DNA of 44,899 bases, taken from positions 1 to 44,899 of the forward strand of contig MEDY01000251.1 of assembly GCA_001724265.1 (NCBI GenBank), read 5' to 3'. Positions 10,866-21,815 of this stretch are shown piece by piece. Position 1 is the first letter of the stretch. Every line of letters begins with the position of its first letter. Source of the DNA: Rhizaria sp. SCN 62-66. Taxonomy: Eukaryota > Rhizaria, unplaced. The notes under the pieces were generated by a model that saw only the letters and a program-made list of their open reading frames with translations, did not search any database and was not told the origin of the DNA. Both the position numbers and the translations under genes were made by a program.

Positions 10866-13163
10866 ATGCAGCGCGCGTCCTCTCTGGCGCGGTTCGCGCG
10901 CCCCCTGCGTGTCTCCGCGCTGCTGCCGCACTCCACCGCAGCTGCGACACCCGTTGGCGCTGCCGCCGCTGCCACTACCGCCGCTGCTCGCTTCCTCGCT
11001 TCTGCGCCTGCTTGTGTTTCTCTCGGTGATTCTACCCGCGCGTTGTTTGCAACCTCCGTGCACTCCACTTCTCTCTCGCAGCGCTCCACGAGCGCCACAC
11101 ACTCCGCAACGTATCGCAACTCCAAGATTCATGATGTTGCGACTGGCCAGAGCCACGGCCACAGCATGAGTTCCATCGCTGCTGCCATCAGCCCCGCTGC
11201 TGCTGTTGCCTCTGTCTCCAGCACCACTGCGCCTCCAGAGTCCGCAACCTCTGCTACAGGCTCTGGAACTGTCTCTGCTGTCTCTTTCTCCGCAGTCTCT
11301 GGTTCGCCGCCGCAGCTGACCTGCTGTTCGATGTGGGCGAACCAAGACAAGCTGCGCATGATCTTTGCCTCCGCCTCGCACGTGGACCCGTTTGAGCTGG
11401 TGCGCGCCGACACCAACGGCATCTCCAGCTCGATCCGCGACGTCGTGGGCAGCGACCACCCTATCATGCGCACGGTCGCGGGCTACTTCTTCGAGTCAAA
11501 CACCAACCGCACGCGCCCCACGCTGCTCTTCTTGCTCGCGCGCGCCATCAGCAACACCGGCTTCACCGCCACGGCCGCGCGCGAGGCCCTGCTGGCCGCC
11601 ACTGCAAACAACAGCAGCGCTAGCAGCAGCAACAGTGTTGGCAGCAGTGCCAAGGGCATGAGCGCTGTGAGCGACCGGCAGCGCATGCTGGCCGAGATCA
11701 CCGAGCTGATTCACGTCGCCGGCGTGCTCCACAACAACGTGCCCGACACGGCCCCCGGCGACCAGTCCTGCGTCGGCATCGCGGTCCCCAAGATCCGCAC
11801 GGCCTCGGGCCCCGCGCAGTCGCTCAGCGCGCTCGCCTCCACTGCTGGTATCATCACCACCGCAAACACAAATAGTGCGAACGCTGCGACTGAGACTGTG
11901 AGCGCGAGCGCGAATGCGACTGCTGCTCCGCCTGCTGCTGCTGCTGCGCCCGCGGCCGCGACCGCTGCCACTGCGGTGACGGCGACTGCGAACAAGACGC
12001 TGCACCTGGCGCAGTCCTTCACGGGCAAGAAGCTCGTGCTGGGCGGCGACCTGCTCTTCAGCCGCGCCGTCGTAGGGTTGCACCAGCTGCACTCGCACTA
12101 CGTCACGGGGCTTGTCAGCCGCGCGATCGAGCACGCCGTCGAGGGCGAGGTGATGGCCAGCAAGGACACGGCCGCGACGGTACAGTGGTGGGAGACCAAG
12201 GCCTTCCTGTCCTCGGCGTCGCTGCTCGCGCACACCGCGCAGGCCACGGCCGTGCTGGGCAAGGGCGACGCCGCGGTCCAGCGCCTCGCCTTCGACCTGG
12301 GCAAGTACCTGGGGCTCGTCGCGCAGAGCATGGACGACGTCCGAGCCTACCGCGCCGCACTGCCCAAGCACCTCACGCCGCCCGGCGACGTCACCGAGCC
12401 GCTCTTCGAGGCCTTCGAGGCGCTCCACGCCAACAGCGGCAGCGGCGGCAGCGGCAGCGGCAGCGGCGTTAACGCGACTAGAGTCGGGTCCAGCGTGTTT
12501 GCCAGCGCCGGCAGCGGCGGCTCTAGCGCGGGTAACGCGAGCGTGAACATCGGCGTGACGCCGAGCCGCAAACGGAGCCTGATGAACTACCTCTCGTACG
12601 TACTGCCCAAGCCGCTGCGCATGCTCGTGGCCTCGCGCCTCGCGCCCAAGACCAGCATTGAGGAGATCCTCAACAACAATAGCAACAATAACAACAGCAG
12701 TAGCAAGAATACGAACTACATTGACGCCGCTGCGGCCGCTATCGGCACGTCGACCCCGCAGCAGCAGCCCGGCTGGCCGCTGTTCGCGCTGTCTCGCGTG
12801 CCCGCCTCGAGCAAGTCGATCCCGTCGCCGTCGCGCGTGGTCTCGACGGCGACGACGCTGCTGTACGCCGCCGCCCCCGCGCCGCCGCTGCCCGACACTG
12901 CCGGGTTGGTCTTTGTGCTGGCCGCTGCGCTGGATCCCGCCGTGCTGCCGCTCGCCGCCGCCGCCTAGGCCGCGCCGGGCGACGCCGCCGCCGTCCACGC
13001 GCTCTACGAGGCCATCCAGCGCTCGGGCGCCGAGGAGGCCGCGCGCCAGGCAGCTGCCGTGTACGCGGGCAACGCGACCGCGGCCGCGGCGGCGCTCGCG
13101 CCCTCGCAGTGGCGTGACGGGCTTGTGCGGCTCGTCTACTACGTGCTCACCAGGAAGCACTGA
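10866..13163 (+). CDS. PDSS2: PDSS2-like polyprenyl diphosphate synthase subunit, read through an in-frame TAG
   Basis: A single reading frame runs from the ATG at 10866 to the TGA at 13161, interrupted only by TAG at 12966 (codon 701); 765 residues if TAG is sense. The first ~150 residues are Ser/Ala/Arg-rich, like a long mitochondrial presequence. The prenyl-synthase core follows: SDHPIMRTVAGYFFE, a TRPTLLFLLARA helix, the first Asp-rich site, KKLVLGGDLLFSRAVVGL, VEGEVMASKD and QSMDDV. The first DDxxD is degenerate (HNNVPD, residues 289-294) and the second keeps only its first two Asp (490-491). This fits PDSS2, the non-catalytic partner of PDSS1 that makes the ubiquinone side chain. Beyond the TAG come AIQRSGAEEAARQAAAVY and LVRLVYYVLTRK, which match the normal C-terminal helices of the family, so the TAG is not the true end. 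Long Ala, Gly/Ser and Asn runs are inserted between helices. Confidence 0.8.
12966..12968 (+). other. In-frame TAG within the PDSS2-like gene
   Basis: TAG is codon 701, flanked by Ala codons (GCC TAG GCC). The same frame stays open for 64 more codons to a TGA and encodes the conserved C-terminal helices of prenyl synthases. The only nearby GTACGT (12596) would splice out of phase, so a missed intron is unlikely. Confidence 0.85.
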
Positions 13164-13465
13164 GAAATACGCATTTTCGCAATGAAAAATTAAAAGAGTC
13201 ATCACTGTTGCAGGACTTTTCTGGTGGAGCATTCGTAACTTAGACATGATGAGGTCACTTTTTTTCATCTTGATTTGGTTTTTTTGCTTCATCTTCTGTT
13301 TAGAACTTTAGGTCATTATTTATTATATGTTTTAAGTAGATATATGTAGTAGTCACGATTAGAATACACATAAACACTGCTATAAACAAAGATATCACTC
13401 ACAAACTGTGCTTTAAATATGTCACTATTAATGTCACGCTCACTTATTGTTGGTCGAAAAACGCT
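13164..13465. other. Short convergent intergenic region
   Basis: AT-rich 3' flanks of the converging PDSS2-like and beta-barrel genes. No coding or RNA signal is seen. Confidence 0.6.
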
Positions 13466-15741
13466 TCACATGCGTTGCTCCCGCTTGCGGCGCTCCTCAA
13501 CCTTCTCGAACTCGACGCCGCCGACAAACTTGTTCTCAATGCGCGCAATCTCCTCTGCGCCCTGGCGGTGGTGTAGCACCTTGCCGAAGTTCTCCAGCTC
13601 GAACCGCACGCCGACCTCGGCCTTGTTGCTCTCGAAGGCGTAGCGGCCGCTGAGCGCGAGCGTCGATGACGGCACGGACCAGGCCTTGAGCCCTAGCACC
13701 AGCGACACGTCGCTGTCGCGCACGCGCGCCTTGACCAGCACGTTCTTGTTCGCCTGCCACGCCAGAACTAAGGACATCGCGCTCAGCCCGGCGTTGCTGG
13801 TGCTGCTGTCGGTGAGACTCGCGGCGTTCGACGCGCTGCCGGCGCTTGCGACAGGACTGCCGCCGCGCACGCTCCGCTGCTGCTGCAGCTGCTGCTGGGT
13901 CTTGTCAAATGCGATTTGGAGCCCCACGTCTAGGTAGTTGTGGATGCCGACGACGTTGCTCTTCTCGAGCGGGTTGTACACGCTGCGCCGCATCACCAGT
14001 CGGTGTAGGAACGAGAAAACGTGTTCCGCGCCCCAGTGTCGCCACTGGTAGCCGAGCTGGAACGAGCGCCCGCCGCCCTGCCCCACCACGCCGCTGCCGC
14101 CCGCGGGGTGCCCCGCGCCGCCGTTGCCGCCGCTGCCGCCGCCATTGCTGTTGTAGTCCGGCGTAACGCCGAGGAGCGGGCCGGCCTCGTAGACGGTGCT
14201 GACGTTCAGGTCCTTCTCGCCCGTGGCCGGGACCACCCCCGCCTGTACGATAGTAGTAAAGCGGGGGCCGCGGTAGCCCAGCCAGCCCTCGACGACGCTG
14301 TCGTTCTCGACCAGCGCGGCGCCCAGCGCGCTCGACGCCTGCAGCGACTGCTGCAGCGACTGCCGCAGGGAGTTGGGCGTCAGCGGCGTCTCCGGCTGAG
14401 ACAGATCAGACTGCGACAGCGACGTAGACTGCAACGGAGATGAAGAAAAGGACGCCGGCGGCCGCGCGGTGTCCTGGCTCCAGCAGAGGCCGGCGATGAG
14501 CGTGTCGCCGTCGAGGCGCAGACCCGCGCGCGCGACGTCGTGGCGCGCGCGGCTGCCGCTGCCCGTGAAGGGCTGCGTGACCGACCGCGCGATCGCATCG
14601 CGGGAGAAGGACGACGCGGGCGAGGACAGACTGGTCGTGTTAGACACGCGCGCAAACGCGTCGCCGGGCCTCTTTGCACTGCTGCCGCTGGGACTGCTCT
14701 GGGAGGAGAGAGTGTCGGCCTCGGCGTCGGTGTTGCCTAGCACCGCGGGGACGACAAAGAACGCCGACACGGGCGTCGCGGCCGCCGCATCGGCGCCGTT
14801 GACCGCGGCGGCAACCGCGCTGGCGTTGACGACGCCGCGGAAGCACACGGAGCCGCCGCGCTGCGTGCTGAAGGACGCCTGCGCGTAGCTGCTGAGAGGC
14901 GTGCCGTCGATCGCTGTGTAGGTGCCGGGCGCGGGCTGCCCCGCCGCGGCGGCCGCGAGCGCGCTGAGCCGCTGGCGGTGGCCGATGGCGACCTCGCTGG
15001 CGGGGACCAGATACAGGTGCGCCTCGGCGCCAAGCTGGTGATAGTACGGCAGCGGGGAGCTGGAACCCAGACGCGGCTTGCTTTTCGGGGCGCCACCCTT
15101 GCTCCCAGCATCTGCGGCGTCGTTACTGGAATAATTGGGGTTGGGCACGCGCTCCGAGTACACGTGGCCCTCGACGTTGACGAACGGCCGGTGTGTGAAC
15201 TGCACGGCTGGCGCCGAGAACTGGGCGGCGGAGTCGGCCGCGTCCGTCGCGGTCGCAGTGCTGGTGAGGACGGCGTCGTCCTGCGACGACACGCTGAGCG
15301 GCGGCGCGGGCGCCAATGGGTCCAGATGGCGCGGCGGGCGGTAGCGCGGGACGGCGGCCGCGGAGGACGAGGACGCGGCCTGCTGTGAGGTGAGCGACTG
15401 AGGGCACATGAAGAAAGAGGCCGAGATGGGGTAGCGGTCGTTGATCAGGTCGTTGTGCACGACATCGTACTGCAGGCGGATCAGGTCTGACGGGGGCAAA
15501 ATCAAGCTGAGGTAGACAAAACAACGAATTAAATACAATCGTACAGCATGATAAGAATTTGTTTTATGTGTGATGCGCTAGAACGATTTACATTAGTGGA
15601 AAAGCAATGAGCGGGAGTGGTGGAGGACAGGGCGTACCTGTCTTGGTTGCGACGGCGGCGGAACTCGGGCGGGACGAGCACAATGGGGCTTTCCGTTGCG
15701 GGAAAGACCCAGTTGTAGATCCCAGTCACCGCAGATAACAT
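13466..15741 (-). CDS. Predicted beta-barrel (porin-like) outer-membrane protein of unknown family
   Basis: Exon 1 is 15638..15741 and exon 2 is 13466..15506 (ending TGA). The intron is 15507..15637 (GTACGC...CTCAG) and splits an AGC codon; about 714 residues. I do not recognise the family. The N-terminal ~80 residues are conserved-looking (IYNWVFPATESPIVLVPPEF, then LIRLQYDVVHNDLINDRYP). The middle is Ser/Ala-rich low complexity. The C-terminal ~350 residues are a series of alternating-hydrophobicity strands with turns (VEGWLGYRGPRFTTIVQAGV, FQLGYQWRHWG, LDVGLQIAFD, MSLVLAWQANKNVLVKARV, STLALSGRYAF), as expected for a mitochondrial or plastid beta-barrel such as a VDAC, Tom40 or MDM10 relative. 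There is no N-terminal signal peptide, which fits organelle beta-barrels. The barrel call rests on strand pattern only; the exact family is open. Confidence 0.55.
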
Positions 15742-17771
15742 TTGAAAGTTAGGAACGTGACGCTAGACGAGTTGGTTCACTGACAAGATTCGATGGGAAG
15801 AAGCTCTAAAGCGCTGCATATCAGTAAGAATAACGTGGTTGTGAGTGGTGAGTATGTATATTTTTGCTTATTCCATATTATATTCGTCAGTATCAAAAGT
15901 CGTTCGATTGGTGCGATTAAGATCAGTGTAAAGCTCGATTTAAGGTTCAGGCTTGGACATCGACGTGGCGGACAGGCAAGCGATTAAGCTAAGAAGTGTG
16001 TGCAACACACAAACTTATTGGGAAAGTTTAATATCGATATAGTATATAAACTTTGCGTTTATATACTGTGGTGCAAGGCAGCGTCAGTAGACGGTCATCA
16101 GCGCTCGTATCAAGTCTTTTTATTTCGAGCCACAAGTTGACAGTGTGCATCTCTCTATTAACTTGTGGTTGTTTCATATTTTTCCTACTGAAAGTGGACT
16201 TATCCTTGTCAAAACAAGCCAATATTTCCATTACTGCTATTTTGTATATGTTTTTATTTCATACATTGTTCATAACTTGAAACACTTCTATTTCATGCCG
16301 TACTGATGGAATATCTACGCTTGCCTCACTGGTACAGTATTCAATGAAAAGTATGTTTACACAGATATAAGTGTCAAGACAAGTACCATCCTTGCCCTAA
16401 CGCAATTCAAAGCGACATCTTAACTTTTTAATTTGTTTACAATATCATTTTTGTTATTTCAGATCTATACCTCTCTTACGTCTTCAAGAAAAACAGTGGC
16501 AACAAGTAACTGGCACAATCACTTGTCACAACAGCATCTGCCTCAACATGATTCTTTTGAGTTTGCATAAAATACTGTACTTATTTGTCACAGTAGATTA
16601 AAACGCGATATATCGTTATAGATTAACGCGATTTCACGCATCTCGTACATCGATTCATCTTGAAACATCTCAGCTGCGCTGCTGCCACAGACTTAAAAAC
16701 AGTCAGAAGTGTTTGCACATGCGTCCTCTTCAGCTTTATATGTATAGTGCTGTTGTAATAATAAGCGCATCTTACTGAATATACACATTCTGCAATGCAT
16801 TTTCTTGTCTCGCATGTCTGATGCCGTGTCATTGCGCTCTAAGTGTTGCTGCAGCCCTTGATATGTTTCATGTTCAGAATTTGTTATAAAAATACACACG
16901 CAGGAAAGCACCATAAAGTTAAAATGAAGCTATACCTTAAACAAATGTACTGTTTGATGGTGCACCATATTTGTTTTTTGTCGGCACCTTTTTAATCGCT
17001 CCATTTGAGCGCGTGACAGTCTTAAGTTAGTTGCTAATGGTAATTCTGTGACGGTACAAAGAGACAACGTGGTCCTGACATATGATGATTTGCAGTGAAT
17101 CACTTTTCATGAGTATATGTTGCACTTGTTTGATAATTCCATTCTCAGTAATTTTAATATGGTTGTAAAGTTTTTTTGATCGAATACAACAAGTATTGTA
17201 CCCCGAAGTCGAACATTTGTGATTTTTTTTAAATATATTTATATATTTAAAATTTTGGGCGCGCGCACTTTTCGAACACTTTTTTTTCGCGATTTAAGCG
17301 TTTAAACAAATCAAATGGCATTTTTGTTGTATACAACAATACTTTCACTTTTGTTTAAAATGCGATGACCAGTTTTTATCAAGTTAGCTAACATTTACTC
17401 AAGTATAAATCGTAAAATGATGTTGTGCAATGATCAAGCCACAAGTTACCACTTACATTTGATACTCAATACTTTCCCTTTCTTTCAATATCCAGCAAAA
17501 CTTTAAATTTAAGCCATATTTACTTGTGTCAAACTGCTGCGCATATTAAATCCGTATATCGTGGCATGTTTCTTCAAGTTCATGACGCAACAACTTGAAC
17601 TTAGTCACGTCATGGTCACTCGTACTTACAATAACACACACATCTGTGTAATTAGCTTAATTGACTATTGAAAGTATATTTTCTATTATTTCGAATCAAT
17701 AAAACAATAAAAACGCGACATCATACATAAATTACACACATCTGTCTTTTTCTAATCGAGTTTGAAAAAAA
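15742..17771. other. Two-kilobase AT-rich region without genes
   Basis: No exon-like GC-rich stretch, tRNA or recognisable RNA gene is seen. Short ORFs are AT-coded and look random. The region upstream of 15741 should hold the beta-barrel promoter, and that near 17771 the 3' UTR of the OGFOD1 gene. It holds one strong AT hairpin (17227..17252), described separately. Confidence 0.6.
17227..17252. repeat. AT-rich inverted repeat with a 4-base loop
   Basis: Perfect 11-base arms, TTTTAAATATA and TATATTTAAAA, flank a TTTA loop. A short GCGCGCGC alternating tract follows about 10 bases later. It could form a hairpin or cruciform. Function unknown. Confidence 0.7.
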
Positions 17772-20700
17772 TTACTCCTGATCTTCCTCGTCCTCCTCGC
17801 CCTCGCCATCCTCGCCAGCGTCTTCGTCCTCGTCGTAGTCCTCCTCCTCGTCGTCCTCATCGTCCCACGGCGCGCATCTCACCTCGCTCTCGAGACACCA
17901 CTTGGAGCCCGGCGCCATGTTGTTGACGTAGCGTGTGAACTGCAGCACGTTGGGCTGTTTGCGCACGATGCACAGCGTGTTGGCCTCGGCGCTGATCGAC
18001 ACCAGCGCAGCCTTCTTCGCCTTGGTCTTGGCCTTGCTCGCAGCGACCTTAGCCGCCTTGGCCGCACCCCGGGCCGCCTTGGCGCTCTCAGCCCTGGCTT
18101 TCGTGTCATCGCCGCCGTCGTCATCGTCTTCGTCATTATCGGAGTCGGAGGTGTTGTACTCCTCGGCGTTGTCGCCCTCGGTCGTCCGGTCCACGGGCAC
18201 GTGTGCGGAGAAGCCGCCGCAGTCGTCGCTGTCCCACAGCGCGCGCTTTGACTCACGGTCGCCGTGGGAACGCATGGCGCGCGCGTTCAGCGCGAACTCA
18301 CTCGCGTAGCCATTGTCGCTCGCGCTTGCAGTCGTCTCAGCGGCGCCGCCAGTCTCGGCCGCCGCGGTTTCGGCGTCTTCGCCATCACCGTCGTCGTCGT
18401 TATCATTGTTCTCATCATCAGCAGCAGCGGCAGTGGAGGCAGCAGCAGCAGCGCCAGTCTTGGTCTTAGCGCCCTTGCCCTTGCCCTTGGCCTTGACAGC
18501 CTTCCCCTTGGCCTTGCCCTTGCCGGCAGCAGCCTTCTTGCCTTTGCCCGCTGCGCCGGTCGCGCCCGCGCCCGCGGCGGCCTTGGCCTTGTCGGCCTTG
18601 GCCTTGGCCTTCTCTGCCCGGGTCTTGGCCTCGACCGCGCTGACCAGCGCCTCGCCGTCGAGCTCCCACGAGTCGTACGGAAGCACCAGAGCAGCAGCGT
18701 CGGCGTCCGCGCTCGCCACGGCCACAGCGCCAGCGGCCTCGACGTCATCCGTCTCGACCACAGCGATCCCCGTGGCATTGCCGGCGCTGTCGCACGAGCG
18801 GCCGTGGGTCAGCCAGATCTGCTCACAGTCGTCGGCCTGGCCCTGGTCCACGAGCGTGTAGCTGACCGTGAGCACGACGTCCTCCGCCGACTGCAGCAGC
18901 GCGTCGTAGGTGCCCACGGTGTAGTCGAGCCCGGACCGGTAGCGCCGCACGCGCGTGCGGTGGGTCCGCGGCCGCGCGCCCGTCAGCCAGTGCAGCAGGC
19001 GCGCGAAGGCGGCCGACGCGAAGAGGCTCTGCGCCAGCGCCGACAGCAGCAGCCCGGCGCGCGCACTCGCGGGCACGGTGCGCAGCGCCGCAGTCACCAG
19101 CGGCAGCACCGACACGGACTTGGGCAGCGCGCAGCTCGCGGCGGCGCCAAGGGCGAGGCGTTGCCGGAGCTGCGGCGCGAGCGAGAGGGGCGCGGGCTCG
19201 TGCTCGCAGGCGCGGATGCGGTACGCGGGGCCGCGCAGCCGCCACGCGCCGCACAGCGACACGATGCGCGCAGTCTCCCTCACCGCGTCGCTGCCGCTGT
19301 CGCCGTTGCCGTCGCCGTTGCCGTTGGACGCGGACGCAGTGCTGAGCTGCAGGTACAGAGGCGTGACACCGGTGGCGTAGGGCGGCGGACTGGGCTTCTC
19401 GGCGAAGTCGGTGCACACGGCGGCGCTCACGGCACGGCCGGCGCTCGCATTCGCACGGGCCTTCGCTGACGCAGGCGCGGTCTTTTTGCCAGACTTGGCG
19501 CCGACCTTCTTCTTCGTAGCACTCGCAGTCTCAGCGTCAGCAGCAGGAGCAGCGGCGGCAGTCTCGGCGTTCGCGCAGTCAGTGGCGGCCGTCTTGGCGG
19601 GGCCCCTGACCGGCACGAGCGCAAGCCCATCCTCGACGTCCGCGCGGATAACCGCGGCCGTGAGCACGCGCTCCACGTCCGGGCGCAGGAAGCCGCCCAG
19701 CATGACCACGCCGCTGGCGCGCGCGCTCGCGCGGGCCGCCTGCAGCGTCGGCACGTGCGTGTACATGGGGTGAACCCACGAGCGCAGAAACGCCAGGTCG
19801 CACCCCAGCGGTGCGTCCTCGGGGGCCTCGACGAGGCGCGCCGCATCATCAGTGCTCACGCTCTCAGTGGAGGTGTTGTTGTTGGAGCCAGAGCTATTGG
19901 CGCAGAGGCGGCGCGTAATGGAGCTCGCGGTGGCGGCATGCAGCAGGCGCGCGCCCGCCTCGGCGTCCTGCCACTGGCTCAGCCGCGTGAGAGCCTTGTC
20001 AGCCTCATCAGCACTCTCCGTCTTGTCAGTCTTGTCAGTCTCCAGGCAGGAGTAGGCCTCCGTGGCGAGCGCGCGCGTGTCGCGATACTGCGCGGGCACG
20101 TCCTCAACGCACATGTCGCGCAAAACCAGCGCCGCCGCCTCGGCCGACAGCGGCACGCGGCCCTGCGCCAGCGCATCGTAAACGCTCACCACGCCAGAGT
20201 TGGCCTCGGACCCAGCGTCCACAGTCTTGTTCGCGTCCTCAGCGTTGGCCTCTGCGTCGGCGCCGGCCCTGGAGGCCTTTGAGGGCGCGGGCATGAGCGC
20301 GGTGCTGTAGCGCGCGGCGGCGGCGGGGACAGTGAGCGCGCGCGGCAGCGGCACCGTAGCGGGGACCTGCAGCAGGCGCACGGTGGCGCCCCAGTCGTAG
20401 CCCTCGGGACGCTCGCCCGCGAAGTGGAACCAGCCCTGGATGCTGACGCGCTTGGCCGAGTGCGTGTACACCTCCTGCACAGCGTGAAAGCTCTGCCCCG
20501 GCTTGACTTCGAACACGACCATTGAATTGAGCACGGGCGGGTGCACGACTGAGGGCACCGACAGCGGCACCGGCACCCACTGGCCCGTCGCGTCCACGAG
20601 CAGATGCTTGTGCTGCCCCACGTCATCCTTATCCTTGTCCTTGTCTGTGTCATGGTCTTGGTCGTGATCGTGGTCGACGTGGTAGCCCTGCGACAAGTTA

Positions 20701-21449
20701 AGCCGCGCGGTGGGGCGCGCGTCCCGGGGCAGCAGCGGCGCGGCGACAGCGGAGAAGAGCTCCAGCCCGCCGCCGTGGGCGGGGTACCACGACGCCAGCG
20801 ACGCCGGCAGCGGGGGGAGGTCACGGGGCTGAGACTGCGACTGTGACTCCTGAGATTGCTCAGCGGCAGTGGCGGCGTTGTGTGCGGCAAGGATGGCGTC
20901 CTCGTCGGCGAACTTAGAGAGGTAGATGATGTACGAGAGCTTGCGCGTGGTGATGACGTCGTCATGGCACAGCAGGTGCGAGCCGTTGGAGTAGATGTTC
21001 GCGGCGCAGTCGACGCGCGAGGACAGCTTGCCGCAACCCGTCACGCGCTCCAAAAACCCGCGGAAGGCGTCCGAGTACATATGGGTGCGCAGCGCCATGA
21101 GGTGCGGGACCTTTGCGGCCTCGGGCGAGCTCAGCGGCAGGTTGTTGAGGTCCATGGTCTGCGAGACCTTGAAGAGGTCCGTCTCGCGGTCCACCGTCGC
21201 CAGGTGCGAGAGGATTTCCGTGCGCACAGCGAGCATGGAGCGCAGGTCGCCAAGGTTGTCGATGCGAACGTGGCGGTAGGGCACGCTGTGCGCGTACTAG
21301 TCGCTCAGCGCCGCCACCGAGGCCGGCTCGAAGAGCGCCGGCGTGAAGGGCGACGCGGGCAGCCAGGAGGGGAAGGACGCCTCGGCGCCCGGGGAGGAGC
21401 CGGGAGGGCGCGGGGTAAACTGGCTGGCAAGCATTGGGGCGCGAGACAT
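17772..21449 (-). CDS. OGFOD1: OGFOD1/Tpa1-like 2-oxoglutarate/Fe(II) prolyl hydroxylase, read through an in-frame TAG
   Basis: The frame starts at the ATG at 21449 (another Met follows at 21434) and ends with TAA at 17772; 1,225 residues if the TAG at codon 51 is sense. Just before the TAG is LFEPASVAALSD and just after it YAHSVPYRHVRIDNL, together the usual start of the Tpa1/OGFOD1 fold. Catalytic residues are visible: the HxD pair (His162, Asp164, in LLCHDD), the distal His at about 322 (SFHAVQEV) and the 2-oxoglutarate Arg at about 334 (KRVSIQGW). The family hydroxylates a proline of ribosomal protein uS12 (RPS23) and affects translation termination accuracy. The second, non-catalytic double-stranded beta-helix domain is spread over the C-terminal two thirds between insertions: a His/Asp-rich run at about 256-276, an H1-like Lys/Ala-rich stretch at about 940-1000, and acidic tails. 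It is about twice the usual family length. An ATG-only start after the TAG (residue 72) would cut into the conserved fold. Confidence 0.85.
21297..21299 (-). other. In-frame TAG within the OGFOD1-like gene
   Basis: TAG is codon 51, between GAC and TAC. Both flanks read as the conserved N-terminal segment of the family. There is no pyrimidine tract before it, so it is a poor 3' splice site. At the matching position relatives tend to carry a polar or charged residue, which would suit Gln better than Leu; this is from memory of the family, not an alignment. Confidence 0.8.
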
Positions 21450-21815
21450 GCGGCAGGGAAGCGGCGGAGGCGCGCGGCAGGGGCGAGGGACCGGGGAAGC
21501 GGATGCGAAGTCACGTGGGTTTGCGCGAGAGCACGGACTATTGCGTGTGGGGATCAAAAAAGAAGTATTTGTCAGATATTATTTTATAAAAGTATACAAT
21601 AAGGTATATCAGTACACACCAACTTGCTACAACTCTGTTGACGGTGCTTTGTGGGCGGTATGAAGTGCATTCTAGAGCAGCCACAAGCATCTTTCCGGTG
21701 TCTCGGTGTTCCCGGACGGAGGTCAGCATTCAAATCGGAACTTGTAAAATCTTGGTCTGCGCTCGTTTTTTAGCATCACAATTGCGCTTTTCGTGTAGAT
21801 CACCTCTTTGTAAAA
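21450..21815. promoter_or_regulatory. Divergent promoter between the OGFOD1-like and PIH1D2-like genes
   Basis: These 366 bases lie between two start codons pointing away from each other. The half near OGFOD1 is GC-rich and contains a GTCACGTG E-box (21510..21517), a core bound by bHLH-zip factors in many eukaryotes. The half near PIH1D2 is AT-rich. Whether the E-box is used is unknown. Confidence 0.5.

Noticed and set aside
12596-12968. A possible intron ending at the PDSS2 TAG (GTACGT at 12596, CTAG at 12965)
   Set aside because: It would join out of phase, has no pyrimidine tract, is GC-rich unlike the other introns, and would remove conserved-looking helices.
11496-13292. 598-codon antisense ORF opposite the PDSS2-like gene
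   Set aside because: It exists because GC-rich codons leave few stops on the other strand. The sense strand holds the prenyl-synthase motifs.
18264-19469. 401-codon plus-strand ORF opposite the OGFOD1-like gene
   Set aside because: Shadow of the low-complexity part of the real gene; no motif.
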